NCBI GenBank assembly: GCA_036005125.1
Contig: DASYQV010000017.1
Coordinates: 1-10,154, forward strand
Source of the DNA: DASYQV01 sp036005125
Lineage (GTDB): Bacteria; Acidobacteriota; Vicinamibacteria; Vicinamibacterales; UBA2999
DNA length: 10,154 nucleotides
Direction: 5' to 3'
The position numbers and the translations under genes were made by a program. A model generated the notes under the pieces. It saw only the letters and a list, made by a program, of their open reading frames with translations, did not search any database and had not been told where the DNA came from. This document shows positions 1-6,926 of the stretch, piece after piece (within the stretch, counting starts at the first letter, position 1; every line of letters starts with the position of its first letter).

Positions 1-55
1 TGGTGTTCCGCGGGATGAGCACGGTGGTCACCCCGCCCAGCTTCTCGATGCCGAG
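1..55 (-). pseudogene. dnaK: In-frame continuation of dnaK beyond the TAG (start of the substrate-binding domain)
   Basis: Read on the minus strand in the dnaK frame, these bases give LGIEKLGGVTTVLIPRNT. That matches the universally conserved start of the Hsp70 substrate-binding domain (SLGIE-LGG-T-LI-RNT). The only missing residue is the Ser that the TAG replaces. TCG to TAG needs a single substitution, plus-strand G to T at position 57. The rest of the domain lies outside the window. Confidence 0.85.
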
Positions 56-1228
56 CTAGAGCGGTGTAACGTCGAGCAGCAGCACGTCCTTCACCTCGCC
101 GCCCAACACGCCGCCTTGAATGGCTGCGCCGATGGCCACGACCTCGTCGGGGTTTACCGACTTGTTCGGCTCCTTGCCGAAGTAGTCTTTGACGATCTGC
201 TGGATCTTCGGGATGCGGGTCGAGCCGCCGACCAAGATGACCTCATCGATGCGCTTCGGGTCCAGACTCGCGTCCTTCAACGCCTGCTGCATCGGCGGGA
301 TAGTGCGTTGAATGAGATCGTCCACCAGCTGCTCGAACTTGGCCCGGGTGAGGCTCATGTTGAGGTGCTTGGGCCCTGACTGGTCCGCGGTAATGAACGG
401 CAGGTTGATGTCGGTCTGGGTGACCGTGGAGAGCTCCATCTTGGCCTTCTCCGCGGCTTCCTTGAGACGCTGGAGCGCCATGCGGTCTTTGCTCAGATCG
501 ATCCCGTCCGATTTCTTGAACTCGGCGATGATCCACTCGATGATGCGCTGATCCAGGTTGTCGCCACCGAGGTGCGTGTCGCCGTTGGTCGCCTTGACCT
601 CGACGACCCCCTCGCCGACCTCCAGGATGGAGATGTCGAACGTGCCTCCGCCGAAGTCGTACACCGCAATCGTCTCGTCCTTCTTCTTGTCGAGACCGTA
701 GGCGAGCGCGGCCGCGGTCGGCTCATTGACGATGCGCATCACCTCGAGACCCGCGATGCGGCCGGCCTCTTTGGTCGCCTGTCGCTGCGCGTCGTTGAAG
801 TAAGCGGGGACGGTGATGACTGCCTTGCTGACCGGCTGCCCGAGGTACTCCTCCGCGGCCTGCTTGAGCTTCTGCAGGATCATCGCGGAGATCTGTGGCG
901 GCGCGTACTCCTGATCGAGGATCTTGATGCGCACGTCCCCGTTGGGCGCCGCCACGACCCTGTATGGCACCATCTTCATTTCTTCGGTGACTTCTTCGAA
1001 GCGGCGCCCCATGAAGCGCTTGATCGAGAAGACGGTGTTCTCCGGGTTCGTCACCGCCTGCCGCTTAGCTACCTGGCCGACGAGCCGTTCGCCCGTCTTC
1101 GTGAACGCCACCACTGAGGGCGTCAGCCGGCTCCCTTCGGGGTTGGTGATCACAACGGGCTCGCCGCCTTCCATGACGGCGACCACCGAGTTGGTCGTGC
1201 CCAGGTCGATCCCGATGATTTTGCTCAT
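56..1228 (-). CDS. dnaK: Molecular chaperone DnaK (Hsp70), ATPase domain; 3' part interrupted by an in-frame TAG and cut by the window edge
   Basis: DnaK is the cytosolic Hsp70 that binds unfolded peptides in cycles of ATP hydrolysis with DnaJ and GrpE. The 390 residues cover the whole nucleotide-binding domain. Visible motifs are IIGIDLGTTNS at 4-14, Lys70, NEPTAAALAYG at 168-178, the phosphate-binding DFGGGTFD at 191-198, and VGGSTRIP at 333-340. The interdomain linker KDVLLLDV lies at 380-387. The insertion around residues 75-105, typical of DnaK from Gram-negative bacteria, is present. The frame ends in TAG (56-58) straight after TPL, whereas family members run to about 610-640 aa. The 55 bases beyond the stop still encode DnaK in the same frame, so the gene was recently full length or carries a sequence error. 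The ATG at 1228 is preceded by GAGAAGG about 8 bases upstream. Identity is near certain; the truncation is not. Confidence 0.93.
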   Translation of the reverse strand: MSKIIGIDLGTTNSVVAVMEGGEPVVITNPEGSRLTPSVVAFTKTGERLVGQVAKRQAVTNPENTVFSIKRFMGRRFEEVTEEMKMVPYRVVAAPNGDVRIKILDQEYAPPQISAMILQKLKQAAEEYLGQPVSKAVITVPAYFNDAQRQATKEAGRIAGLEVMRIVNEPTAAALAYGLDKKKDETIAVYDFGGGTFDISILEVGEGVVEVKATNGDTHLGGDNLDQRIIEWIIAEFKKSDGIDLSKDRMALQRLKEAAEKAKMELSTVTQTDINLPFITADQSGPKHLNMSLTRAKFEQLVDDLIQRTIPPMQQALKDASLDPKRIDEVILVGGSTRIPKIQQIVKDYFGKEPNKSVNPDEVVAIGAAIQGGVLGGEVKDVLLLDVTPL

Positions 1229-1290
1229 GTCGTTCGCCTTCTCAATCTCCCATCGCGATGGGGCCGTCCCTCACCGTTTAGGATGTTTTC

Positions 1291-1319
1291 ATTATCAAAT
1301 TTGAGTGTTGTATCGTCAA
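1291..1319 (-). promoter_or_regulatory. Sigma70-type promoter of dnaK
   Basis: On the minus strand a -35 hexamer TTGACG (1314-1319) and a -10 hexamer GATAAT (1291-1296) are separated by exactly 17 bases (1297-1313). Each hexamer differs from consensus at one position. Transcription would begin near 1284 and give a leader of about 55 bases before the dnaK ATG. No CIRCE element (the HrcA operator) is present. Being the strongest promoter-like match in the window, it fits a highly expressed chaperone gene. Confidence 0.7.
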
Positions 1320-1330
1320 CTTCGGACGAT
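1300..1330. promoter_or_regulatory. Overlapping dyads on the dnaK -35 region; candidate heat-shock operator
   Basis: Two symmetric patterns overlap the -35 hexamer. The first, at 1312-1330, is a perfect dyad ATCGTC-N7-GACGAT. The second, at 1300-1320 on the minus strand, reads GTTGACG-N7-ACTCAAA. It matches the HspR operator HAIR (CTTGAGT-N7-ACTCAAG) at 10 of 14 defined positions with the correct spacing, but only the right half is good (6 of 7; left half 4 of 7). Repressor sites that cover the -35 region are a common way to control dnaK. Neither assignment is certain, and no hspR or hrcA gene is in the window. Confidence 0.35.
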
Positions 1331-1362
1331 CAAAAGGCCTAAATCGCTGATCGGACGTCATT

Positions 1363-1368
1363 TATACT
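1363..1368 (+). promoter_or_regulatory. Possible -10 element of the PBP1A gene
   Basis: TATACT lies 17 bases upstream of the ATG at 1386. No convincing -35 hexamer is found 16-19 bases further upstream. The implied transcript would have a very short leader containing only the GAGG ribosome binding site at 1377-1380. This is a weak call; the promoter may instead be of another sigma class. Confidence 0.3.
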
Positions 1369-1385
1369 GATGATTCGAGGCGTGT

Positions 1386-3713
1386 ATGACGACTGACCCG
1401 ATGCAACCGCGCGGCGGAGGCCTGCTCGGTACCGTGGCCCGCCGAGCCGGACTTGTCACGGTGTTCGTCCTCGCGGCGCTGCTCGGCACGCTGAGCGGCG
1501 TCCTGTTCGCCTACGCGGACGACCTGCCCGAGATCACGGCGCTCGATAATTACAAGCCGAGCACGATTACGCGCCTGCTGGCCCGGGACGGTCAGACGAT
1601 TGGCGAGTTCGCCACCCAGCGCCGCACGGTCGTCGGCCACGACGACATCTCGCCCTTCCTGCGACAGGCGATCATCGCCACCGAGGACGCGTCTTTCGAG
1701 CAGCACTTCGGGTTCAGCGTTTCGCGGATCCTGATTACGGCCGTGAGAGACATCGTCTACCGGCAACGGGGCGGCGCGAGCACGTTGACGCAGCAGCTCG
1801 CGCGCGACCTGTTCCTGCGCGATTACATGCGCGGCGGCGTCTTCGAGCGCACCGGCTTCCGCGGCTTCGAGCGAAAAGTGAAGGAAGCCATTGTCGCCAT
1901 CCAGCTCGAGAAGCGCTTCACCAAGCGCGAGATCCTGACCTTCTACGCAAACCAGATCTACTTCGGCCATGGCGCCTACGGCGTCGAGGCAGCCTCACGC
2001 CTCTACTTCGACAAGCCGGCGAAGGACGTAACGGTCGAGGAAGCCGCGACGATCGCGGCCATCATCCAGGCGCCGGAACGGCTGAGCCCGTTTGTCGACC
2101 CGAAGCGCGCGTTGCAGCGGAGAAACTACGTGCTCGATCGGATGGCCGACGAGGGTTATCTCTCGCAGGCTGAGGCGCAGGCGGTGAAAGAGCGGCCGCT
2201 GGTGCTGCAGGGGCAGCCGACGCCGGATCGTTCCGTTGCCCCGTATTTCGTCGAAGAGATTCGCAAACAGCTCGAACAGGAGTACGGCGCGAAGGCGCTG
2301 TACGAGGCCGGGTTGACCGTGCAGACGACGCTCGATGCCGATCTCCAGGAGATGGCCAATGCGGCCGTCGACCGGGGCCTGCGGCGAATCGACAAGCGAC
2401 GCACCGGCTTCCGCCGCGCGCGTCGCAACGTGTTGGCAGAAGGCCTCACGCTGGAGCGCTTCACGACCGACCGCTGGACGCGACCGATTCTCCAGGACGA
2501 CATCGTGCCGGCGCTCGTCGTAAGCGTCGGGTCGGCGGGCGAGCGCGGCTCGTCGCCCGAATCGGGCGCGACGCGGATTCGAATCGGGCAGCATCACCTG
2601 CCGCTTCCGAAGGCGGCGTTCGCGTGGACACGAAAGACGTCCGCCTCCGAGCTGTTCAAGGTCGGTGATGTGATCGAGGTGCAGGTCATCAAGATGAACG
2701 GCTCGCAACCGGTCGAGGCGACGCTCGAGCAGCAGCCGAATGTGGAAGGGGCGCTGCTGGCGATCGACAACCGCACGGGTCAGATTCGCGCCATGGTTGG
2801 CGGCTTCAGCTTCGCACGCAGCAAGTTCAATCGCGCGACACAGGCGCATCGTCAGATGGGCTCGGGATTCAAGCCGATTGTGTACACCACGGCGATCGAC
2901 CGTGGCTTCACTCCGGTATCCGTCTTCATCGACGAGCCTGTTTCGTTCAACGCGGGCGAGGGTCAGCCGCGCTACGAGCCGCAGAACTACGACCGGAAGT
3001 ATGAAGGGCCGGTCACACTGCGGCGCGCCCTCGAACAGTCGCGCAACATTCCCGCCGTCAAGGCGATGAACGAGATCGGCCCGCGCAATGTCGTCGAGTA
3101 CGCGCGGCGGTTCGGCTTCCCCGAGAAATTTCAGCCGTATCTCTCGCTGGCCCTTGGTGCCTCGGAGGCAACGCTGCTCGAGGTGACGAGCGCCTACTCC
3201 GCGTTTCCGAACCAGGGTGTGCGCATGGCGCCCTACGCGATGGTCACCGTCACGGACCGCGACGGCAACGTGCTCGACGAGCACCGGCCCGAGCCGCGGG
3301 AGGCGATACGCGCCGACACGGCGTTCGTGATGACGAACCTGCTGCGCGGCGTCGTCCTGCGGGGCACGGGGCAGGCGGCGGCCGCGCTCGACTGGCCGCT
3401 GGCGGGGAAGACCGGAACCGTCGATGACTACACCGATGCGTGGTTCATCGGGTTCGACCCGAACATCACCGTCGGGGTGTGGGTGGGATATGACGAGAAG
3501 AAGCCCATTGGCCAGAACGAGACCGGCGCCGTCGCGGCGCTGCCAATCTGGATGGACTTCATGCGCGCCTATATCGACGCGCGCGGCGACCGTACGAACC
3601 CGCCGCAGTTCGAGGCGCCCGGCAATATCGTCTTCGTGACGCTCGATTCCGGCGTGTCCGAAGCATTCATCAACGGGACACAGCCCGCAGCCGCTGCCAG
3701 CGCGCCGCAATAG
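1386..3713 (+). CDS. mrcA: Class A penicillin-binding protein, PBP1A type (bifunctional glycosyltransferase/transpeptidase)
   Basis: This inner-membrane enzyme polymerises lipid II into glycan strands and cross-links the peptides in the periplasm. Residues 1-20 are cytoplasmic and about 21-43 form the membrane anchor. The GT51 domain follows: ATEDASFEQHFGF at 98-110 with catalytic Glu100, GGASTLTQQLARDLFL at 129-144, the RKVKE motif from 163, and the KREILTFYANQIYFG segment at 180-194. Residues about 320-450 form the linker/OB-like region. It includes a low-complexity stretch near 383-395 (GSAGERGSSPESG). The transpeptidase domain has all three motifs: SGFK at 493-496 with nucleophile Ser493, SRN at 552-554, and KTGT at 675-678. 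At 775 aa the length is normal. The ATG is chosen because GAGG sits 5 bases upstream. The gene is divergent from dnaK and converges on the 79-aa gene. The symbol is by family (also called ponA); the biochemistry is inferred. Confidence 0.93.
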   Translation: MTTDPMQPRGGGLLGTVARRAGLVTVFVLAALLGTLSGVLFAYADDLPEITALDNYKPSTITRLLARDGQTIGEFATQRRTVVGHDDISPFLRQAIIATEDASFEQHFGFSVSRILITAVRDIVYRQRGGASTLTQQLARDLFLRDYMRGGVFERTGFRGFERKVKEAIVAIQLEKRFTKREILTFYANQIYFGHGAYGVEAASRLYFDKPAKDVTVEEAATIAAIIQAPERLSPFVDPKRALQRRNYVLDRMADEGYLSQAEAQAVKERPLVLQGQPTPDRSVAPYFVEEIRKQLEQEYGAKALYEAGLTVQTTLDADLQEMANAAVDRGLRRIDKRRTGFRRARRNVLAEGLTLERFTTDRWTRPILQDDIVPALVVSVGSAGERGSSPESGATRIRIGQHHLPLPKAAFAWTRKTSASELFKVGDVIEVQVIKMNGSQPVEATLEQQPNVEGALLAIDNRTGQIRAMVGGFSFARSKFNRATQAHRQMGSGFKPIVYTTAIDRGFTPVSVFIDEPVSFNAGEGQPRYEPQNYDRKYEGPVTLRRALEQSRNIPAVKAMNEIGPRNVVEYARRFGFPEKFQPYLSLALGASEATLLEVTSAYSAFPNQGVRMAPYAMVTVTDRDGNVLDEHRPEPREAIRADTAFVMTNLLRGVVLRGTGQAAAALDWPLAGKTGTVDDYTDAWFIGFDPNITVGVWVGYDEKKPIGQNETGAVAALPIWMDFMRAYIDARGDRTNPPQFEAPGNIVFVTLDSGVSEAFINGTQPAAAASAPQ

Positions 3714-3760
3714 CAAATTAACTAAAGATCCGGCCTACGTTCAGCAAATTGTGGAAGGCT

Positions 3761-3777
3761 CGCTCGGAAATCGAGCG
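3761..3777. terminator. Hairpin between converging genes, possible terminator without a U-tract
   Basis: The arms CGCTCG (3761-3766) and CGAGCG (3772-3777) form a perfect 6-bp stem with the 5-base loop GAAAT. It lies between the PBP1A stop (3713) and the stop of the converging 79-aa gene (3784). Neither strand has a run of T after the stem, so intrinsic termination is doubtful. It could instead pause polymerase or protect 3' ends. Confidence 0.3.
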
Positions 3778-3783
3778 GTGAGG

Positions 3784-4023
3784 TCAAGCGCGCCGCGGAA
3801 GCTGCGCGAGGACGTAACCCGAACGCGGACCACGTCTGAGGAAGCCGGACTCGATCAACGACTCGAGAAGACCAAGGCACGCTTGCCGATCGACACCCCA
3901 CATCCTCATGGCTTGTTCCAGCGTGAGGTTGAGGCCAGGCATCTCGAGATACTCGCCGCGGACCTGCCGCAAAAGGCGTTCGCGATCGACGAATCCTGCG
4001 TGGCGCGCGACGGGTATGGCCAT
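3784..4023 (-). CDS. Small winged-helix-like protein of unknown function (79 aa)
   Basis: After a variable basic N-terminus, residues about 14-72 look like a compact helix-turn-helix fold. A first helix (RERLLRQVRGEYLEMPG) is followed by LTLEQAMRMWGVDRQACLGL, which reads as two helices with a turn at GVDR. ESLIESGFLRR then fits a wing-proximal helix, and SGYVLAQ a beta wing. The pattern EMPGL-LT-EQA--LWG-D-------L--L---GFL is, to my knowledge, common in short hypothetical proteins of acidobacterial genomes; I know no proven role. It could be a DNA-binding regulator or a stand-alone protein-interaction module. The start is fixed by GGAGG 4 bases upstream, which is itself one copy of a tandem duplication. 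It lies about 190 bases downstream of prfB on the same strand and may have its own promoter. Coding is supported by the strong ribosome binding site and the protein pattern. Confidence 0.72.
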   Translation of the reverse strand: MAIPVARHAGFVDRERLLRQVRGEYLEMPGLNLTLEQAMRMWGVDRQACLGLLESLIESGFLRRGPRSGYVLAQLPRRA

Positions 4024-4027
4024 AGTC

Positions 4028-4047
4028 CCTCCAGTGACCTCCAGTGA
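4028..4047. repeat. Perfect 10-bp tandem duplication containing the Shine-Dalgarno of the 79-aa gene
   Basis: CCTCCAGTGA occurs at 4028-4037 and again at 4038-4047 with no gap. On the minus strand each copy reads TCACTGGAGG, so the transcript carries two GGAGG sites 10 bases apart ahead of the ATG at 4023. The nearer copy has the usual spacing (4 bases). Confidence 0.8.
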
Positions 4048-4061
4048 TCTCGCGGAGGTCA
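4035..4061 (-). promoter_or_regulatory. Leader hairpin covering the distal ribosome binding site of the 79-aa gene
   Basis: TGACCTCC (4035-4042) and GGAGGTCA (4054-4061) are perfect inverted arms of 8 bp with an 11-base loop. In the minus-strand transcript this stem would bury the upstream copy of the duplicated GGAGG and leave the copy next to the start free. At the DNA level the same dyad could be an operator for the winged-helix-like product. Both roles are inference. Confidence 0.4.
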
Positions 4062-4095
4062 GTTGGCGTGATCGCTCGTTAAATTAGCCTACTAC

Positions 4096-4115
4096 AGATC
4101 GAATGAGATCGAATG
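4096..4115. repeat. Second perfect 10-bp tandem duplication in the prfB/79-aa intergenic region
   Basis: AGATCGAATG occurs at 4096-4105 and 4106-4115 with no gap. It lies just upstream of a TAATTT on the minus strand (4081-4086) that might be a -10 element of the 79-aa gene, so the duplication would fall over the -35 zone. No clear -35 hexamer is seen. The rest of the gap (4116-4213) shows no gene or strong signal. Confidence 0.75.
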
Positions 4116-4213
4116 GCGATCTGCGGGTCGTCGCAGACGATCTTGTCGTTGGAGACGCACTGTTTACCAGCAAGCGCGACCGCTTTTTGACGGCATCAAA
4201 TTCGCCATCGCGA

Positions 4214-5348
4214 TCACTCGTCATCCGCGGCCGCGGTCCCGAGTGTTCCGCTCGCCTTCTGCATGAGATAGGTCTTGATGAACGGATCGAGATCTCCGTC
4301 GAGCACGCGGTTGACGTCGCCAACTTCGAGCTTCGTGCGGTGGTCCTTGATCATCTGATACGGCTGCAGGACGTAGCTGCGGATCTGACTGCCGAATCCG
4401 ATCTCCTTCTTGGCGCCGGTGATCTGGTCAAGCTTCGCTTGTTGTTCCTTGAGCTTCAGATCGAAAAGGCGCGCCTTGAGCACGTGCATGGCCATGTCGC
4501 GATTTCGATGCTGCGAACGCTCGTTCTGACATGACACCACGATTCCGGTCGGCAGGTGCGTGATGCGAACCGCCGAGTCAGTGACGTTGACGTGCTGCCC
4601 GCCGGCACCGCTCGATCGATACGTGTCGATCCGCAGGTCCTTCTCGTCGATTTCGATATCCGCATCGTCATCGAGCTCGGGCCAGACGAACACCGACGCA
4701 AAAGACGTATGACGACGAGCAGCCTGGTCGAACGGCGAGATGCGGACGAGGCGATGCACGCCGGCCTCGGCCGACAACAGGCCAAACGTGTACTCTCCGA
4801 TGAGGGTGAACGTGGCGCTCTTGATGCCGGCTTCTTCACCCGGCTGGTATTCGATGAGCTCCCGCTTGAAGCCGCGGCGCTCCGCCCACTTGAAGTACAT
4901 GCGAAGCAGCATCTCGGCCCAGTCCTGTGATTCCGTTCCGCCAGCACCCGGGTGAACGCTGACGATGGCGTTCTTGCGGTCGTGCTCGCCACCAAGCATT
5001 TTCTTGGTTTCGGCGCTTTCGACGGCCGACTGAAGATCGTCGAGACCCCGGACCAGGTCCGCGGTGACGTCCTCGCCCTGACCGGCCCACTCGACGAGGA
5101 CGCCCAGATCCTCTGCGCGCCGCTTCAGCGAATCGCGGGCGGAGGCGTCTTCCTCGATCCGGCGCCGGCGCTGCAGGATTTTCTGTGCCTCGGCCTGATC
5201 CTTCCAGAAGTCGGGCTCGGCGATTCGGGTCTCGAGCTCGGCGACCTCCCGCGGCGAGTGGGAGGCGTCAAAGATACCTCCGGAGATCCGCGGCCCGCTT
5301 CGTCAGCTCTTCGTAGCGCCGAACGAGTTCATCAAGAGCGACTGCCAT
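4214..5348 (-). CDS. prfB: Peptide chain release factor 2 (RF2), expressed by programmed +1 frameshift
   Basis: RF2 recognises UGA and UAA stop codons and triggers peptidyl-tRNA hydrolysis on the ribosome. The ATG at 5348 has GGAGG just upstream and opens a 26-codon frame ending ...RRYL-TGA (TGA at 5268-5270). After a +1 shift at CTT-T the second frame runs from GAC (5269) for 351 codons to the TGA at 4214-4216, giving a 377-aa product. The tripeptide SPF, which confers RF2 specificity, is at about residues 204-206. The catalytic GGQ is at about 249-251 inside SSGAGGQHVN. Both are within one residue of E. coli numbering. Ser occupies the site before SGAGGQ where E. coli K-12 has Thr. A simple ORF call would start at 4999 and lose the N-terminal domain. 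The gene follows lnt by 30 bases, so co-transcription is likely. Confidence 0.95.
5267..5281 (-). promoter_or_regulatory. prfB: prfB autoregulatory +1 frameshift site
   Basis: The minus strand reads GGAGG-TAT-CTT-TGA-C. This has all three parts of the classical RF2 recoding signal: an internal Shine-Dalgarno-like GGAGG, three bases before the slippery CTT, and an in-frame TGA followed by C, the poor termination context. When RF2 is scarce the ribosome pauses at UGA and the Leu tRNA slips from CUU to UUU, so synthesis continues. The site follows codon 26, as in E. coli. Confidence 0.95.
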
Positions 5349-5378
5349 ATTCCTCCAGATGCGTTGTTTAGAACATGT

Positions 5379-6926
5379 CTACGCACGACGGCGGCCCACG
5401 ACGATCAGCGCCGAGGCCGTCAAGGCGATCGCTATATACGCAATGACGTCTCCGACAGCCGAGTAGATGGTCCGGCTCCTGAGAAACCGGACGTCGCCGA
5501 CGAGCGCCACCTGTTCAAAGATACCCGACCGCTCGATGACACGTCCGTACGGGTCCACAATACCGCTGATGCCGGTGTTCGCGGCGCGGGCGAGATAACG
5601 GCCGTGCTCGATCGCGCGCATCGATGCCATCGCGAAGTGCTGATACGGCGCCGATGAATACCCGTACCATGCGTCGTTGGTAATCGTCGTCAGCAGCTCG
5701 CTGCCCGCCTCCACCGCCTGTCGGATGAGCGACGGGTAGACGACCTCGTAGCAGATCGCCGTGCTGGTCAGGTGCGAGCCCACCGGAAGCATGACGATGG
5801 CCGTACCCGGCACGAACTCCGCGAGGCTTTCCACGATCGGCGACACGAAGAACAGCCATCGCTTGAACGGAATGTATTCGCCGAACGGAACGAGGTGGAT
5901 CTTCCGATAGACCGCCAGCGCTTCGCCCTTCGGCGATACGAGAAACGCCGCGTTGTACAAACGCGGCACACGGCCGCGTTCGATCTGGTCGCTCCCGAAG
6001 AGAATCGGAACGCCGACTTCACTCGCCAGGTCGCGCACGGCCTGCGCCCCCGCCGAATCCTCCTCGAACATGAACGGCGTCGAGGACTCCGGCCAGAGCA
6101 CGTACTGCGCACCGCGCCTGACCGCCTCGCGTGTCATCGCGATATGTGTGGTCAGAATGCGCCGCGCCTCGCCGGGGTTCCACTTGTCGTTCTGTGAGAT
6201 GTTCCCCTGAATGAGGCCAATGTGCAACGGTTCGCCGTCGCGCGTGAGCGAGCCGTCGGCGATCCGCCACGTGCCCCAGGCGCCGATCGCGAAGACGAGG
6301 ACGAGGACGAACGCGAGGGTCTTCAACCGATCGCGGCCGGTCGTCAGGAGCGCATAGGCGAGCGCCGTGTTCACCAACGCCACGAGCGCCGACAAGCCGT
6401 ACACGCCGAGCACGCTGGCGAGCTGCGCAATGGGCAGCACGGTTACCTGGCTGTTGCCGAGGGGCACCCACGGAAAGCCCCCGAACAGGTACCCGCGAAA
6501 AAATTCCGTGGCCGTCCACGGCGCCGCGGCCAGGAGCAGCGCGAAGGCGCCCGCGCGCGCCACGATTCGCGCCGTCATCATCGCGAACAAGGCCGGGAAC
6601 AGCCCGAGATACAGCGCGAGCAGCAGCATCGCGATGATGGCCACCGGCGTCGCGAGTCCTCCGAACTGGGCGACCACCGTGCTCGTCCAGTAGGTCGTGC
6701 CGATGAATGCGACCGTGCCCGTCGTGAGTCCCAGTGCAAAGGCCCGCCGAAGCGGCTGTCCCGGCAGACGTCCCTGGTCGACAACGCCAAGCGGAGGTCG
6801 ACCCCGCCATCCGCTCAGTGCGATGAGCAGCGGAACGAGCGCAATCCATCCGAATGCCGGGTGGCCAAAGCGCGGAAAACTGAGCGCGAGCAGCGCGCCG
6901 GAGAGGAGAGCTAGCGGGTAATCCAG
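5379..6926 (-). CDS. lnt: Apolipoprotein N-acyltransferase; N-terminal start unresolved
   Basis: Lnt is an inner-membrane enzyme that adds the third acyl chain to the N-terminal Cys of lipoproteins, using phospholipid as donor. The N-terminal half has several hydrophobic segments. The nitrilase-like domain carries Glu280 in VLWPESS, Lys342 in YRKIHLVPFGEYIPF and Cys392 in STAICYE, matching E. coli E267-K335-C387. NDAWYGYSSAPYQH and ARAANTGISG are also typical. A last hydrophobic helix lies near the C-terminus (VIAYIAIALTASALIVV). The first conventional start is GTG at 6677, but clear Lnt sequence runs further up: LALLSGALLALSFPRFGHPAFGW, then a membrane segment ending TYWTSTV. Counted from CTG at 6926 the length is 515 aa, against 512 in E. 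coli. That CTG overlaps the end of the SPOR gene by 16 bases. No ATG, GTG or TTG exists in this frame between 6926 and 6677. Confidence 0.93.
   Translation of the reverse strand: MDYPLALLSGALLALSFPRFGHPAFGWIALVPLLIALSGWRGRPPLGVVDQGRLPGQPLRRAFALGLTTGTVAFIGTTYWTSTVVAQFGGLATPVAIIAMLLLALYLGLFPALFAMMTARIVARAGAFALLLAAAPWTATEFFRGYLFGGFPWVPLGNSQVTVLPIAQLASVLGVYGLSALVALVNTALAYALLTTGRDRLKTLAFVLVLVFAIGAWGTWRIADGSLTRDGEPLHIGLIQGNISQNDKWNPGEARRILTTHIAMTREAVRRGAQYVLWPESSTPFMFEEDSAGAQAVRDLASEVGVPILFGSDQIERGRVPRLYNAAFLVSPKGEALAVYRKIHLVPFGEYIPFKRWLFFVSPIVESLAEFVPGTAIVMLPVGSHLTSTAICYEVVYPSLIRQAVEAGSELLTTITNDAWYGYSSAPYQHFAMASMRAIEHGRYLARAANTGISGIVDPYGRVIERSGIFEQVALVGDVRFLRSRTIYSAVGDVIAYIAIALTASALIVVGRRRA

Noticed and set aside
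1229..1385. CIRCE (HrcA) operator upstream of dnaK
   Set aside because: No TTAGCACTC or GAGTGCTAA half-site with N9 spacing is present on either strand.
1995..3716. 573-codon open frame on the minus strand across the PBP1A gene
   Set aside because: It is fully antisense to a gene with every class A PBP motif, and its product is Arg/Leu/His-rich with no recognisable domain. Long antisense frames are expected at high GC.
4172..4188. Plus-strand intrinsic terminator AAGCG-CGAC-CGCTT followed by T
   Set aside because: The stem is only 5 bp and uses two of the five T residues. It points away from the prfB and 79-aa transcripts, and no nearby plus-strand gene needs it.
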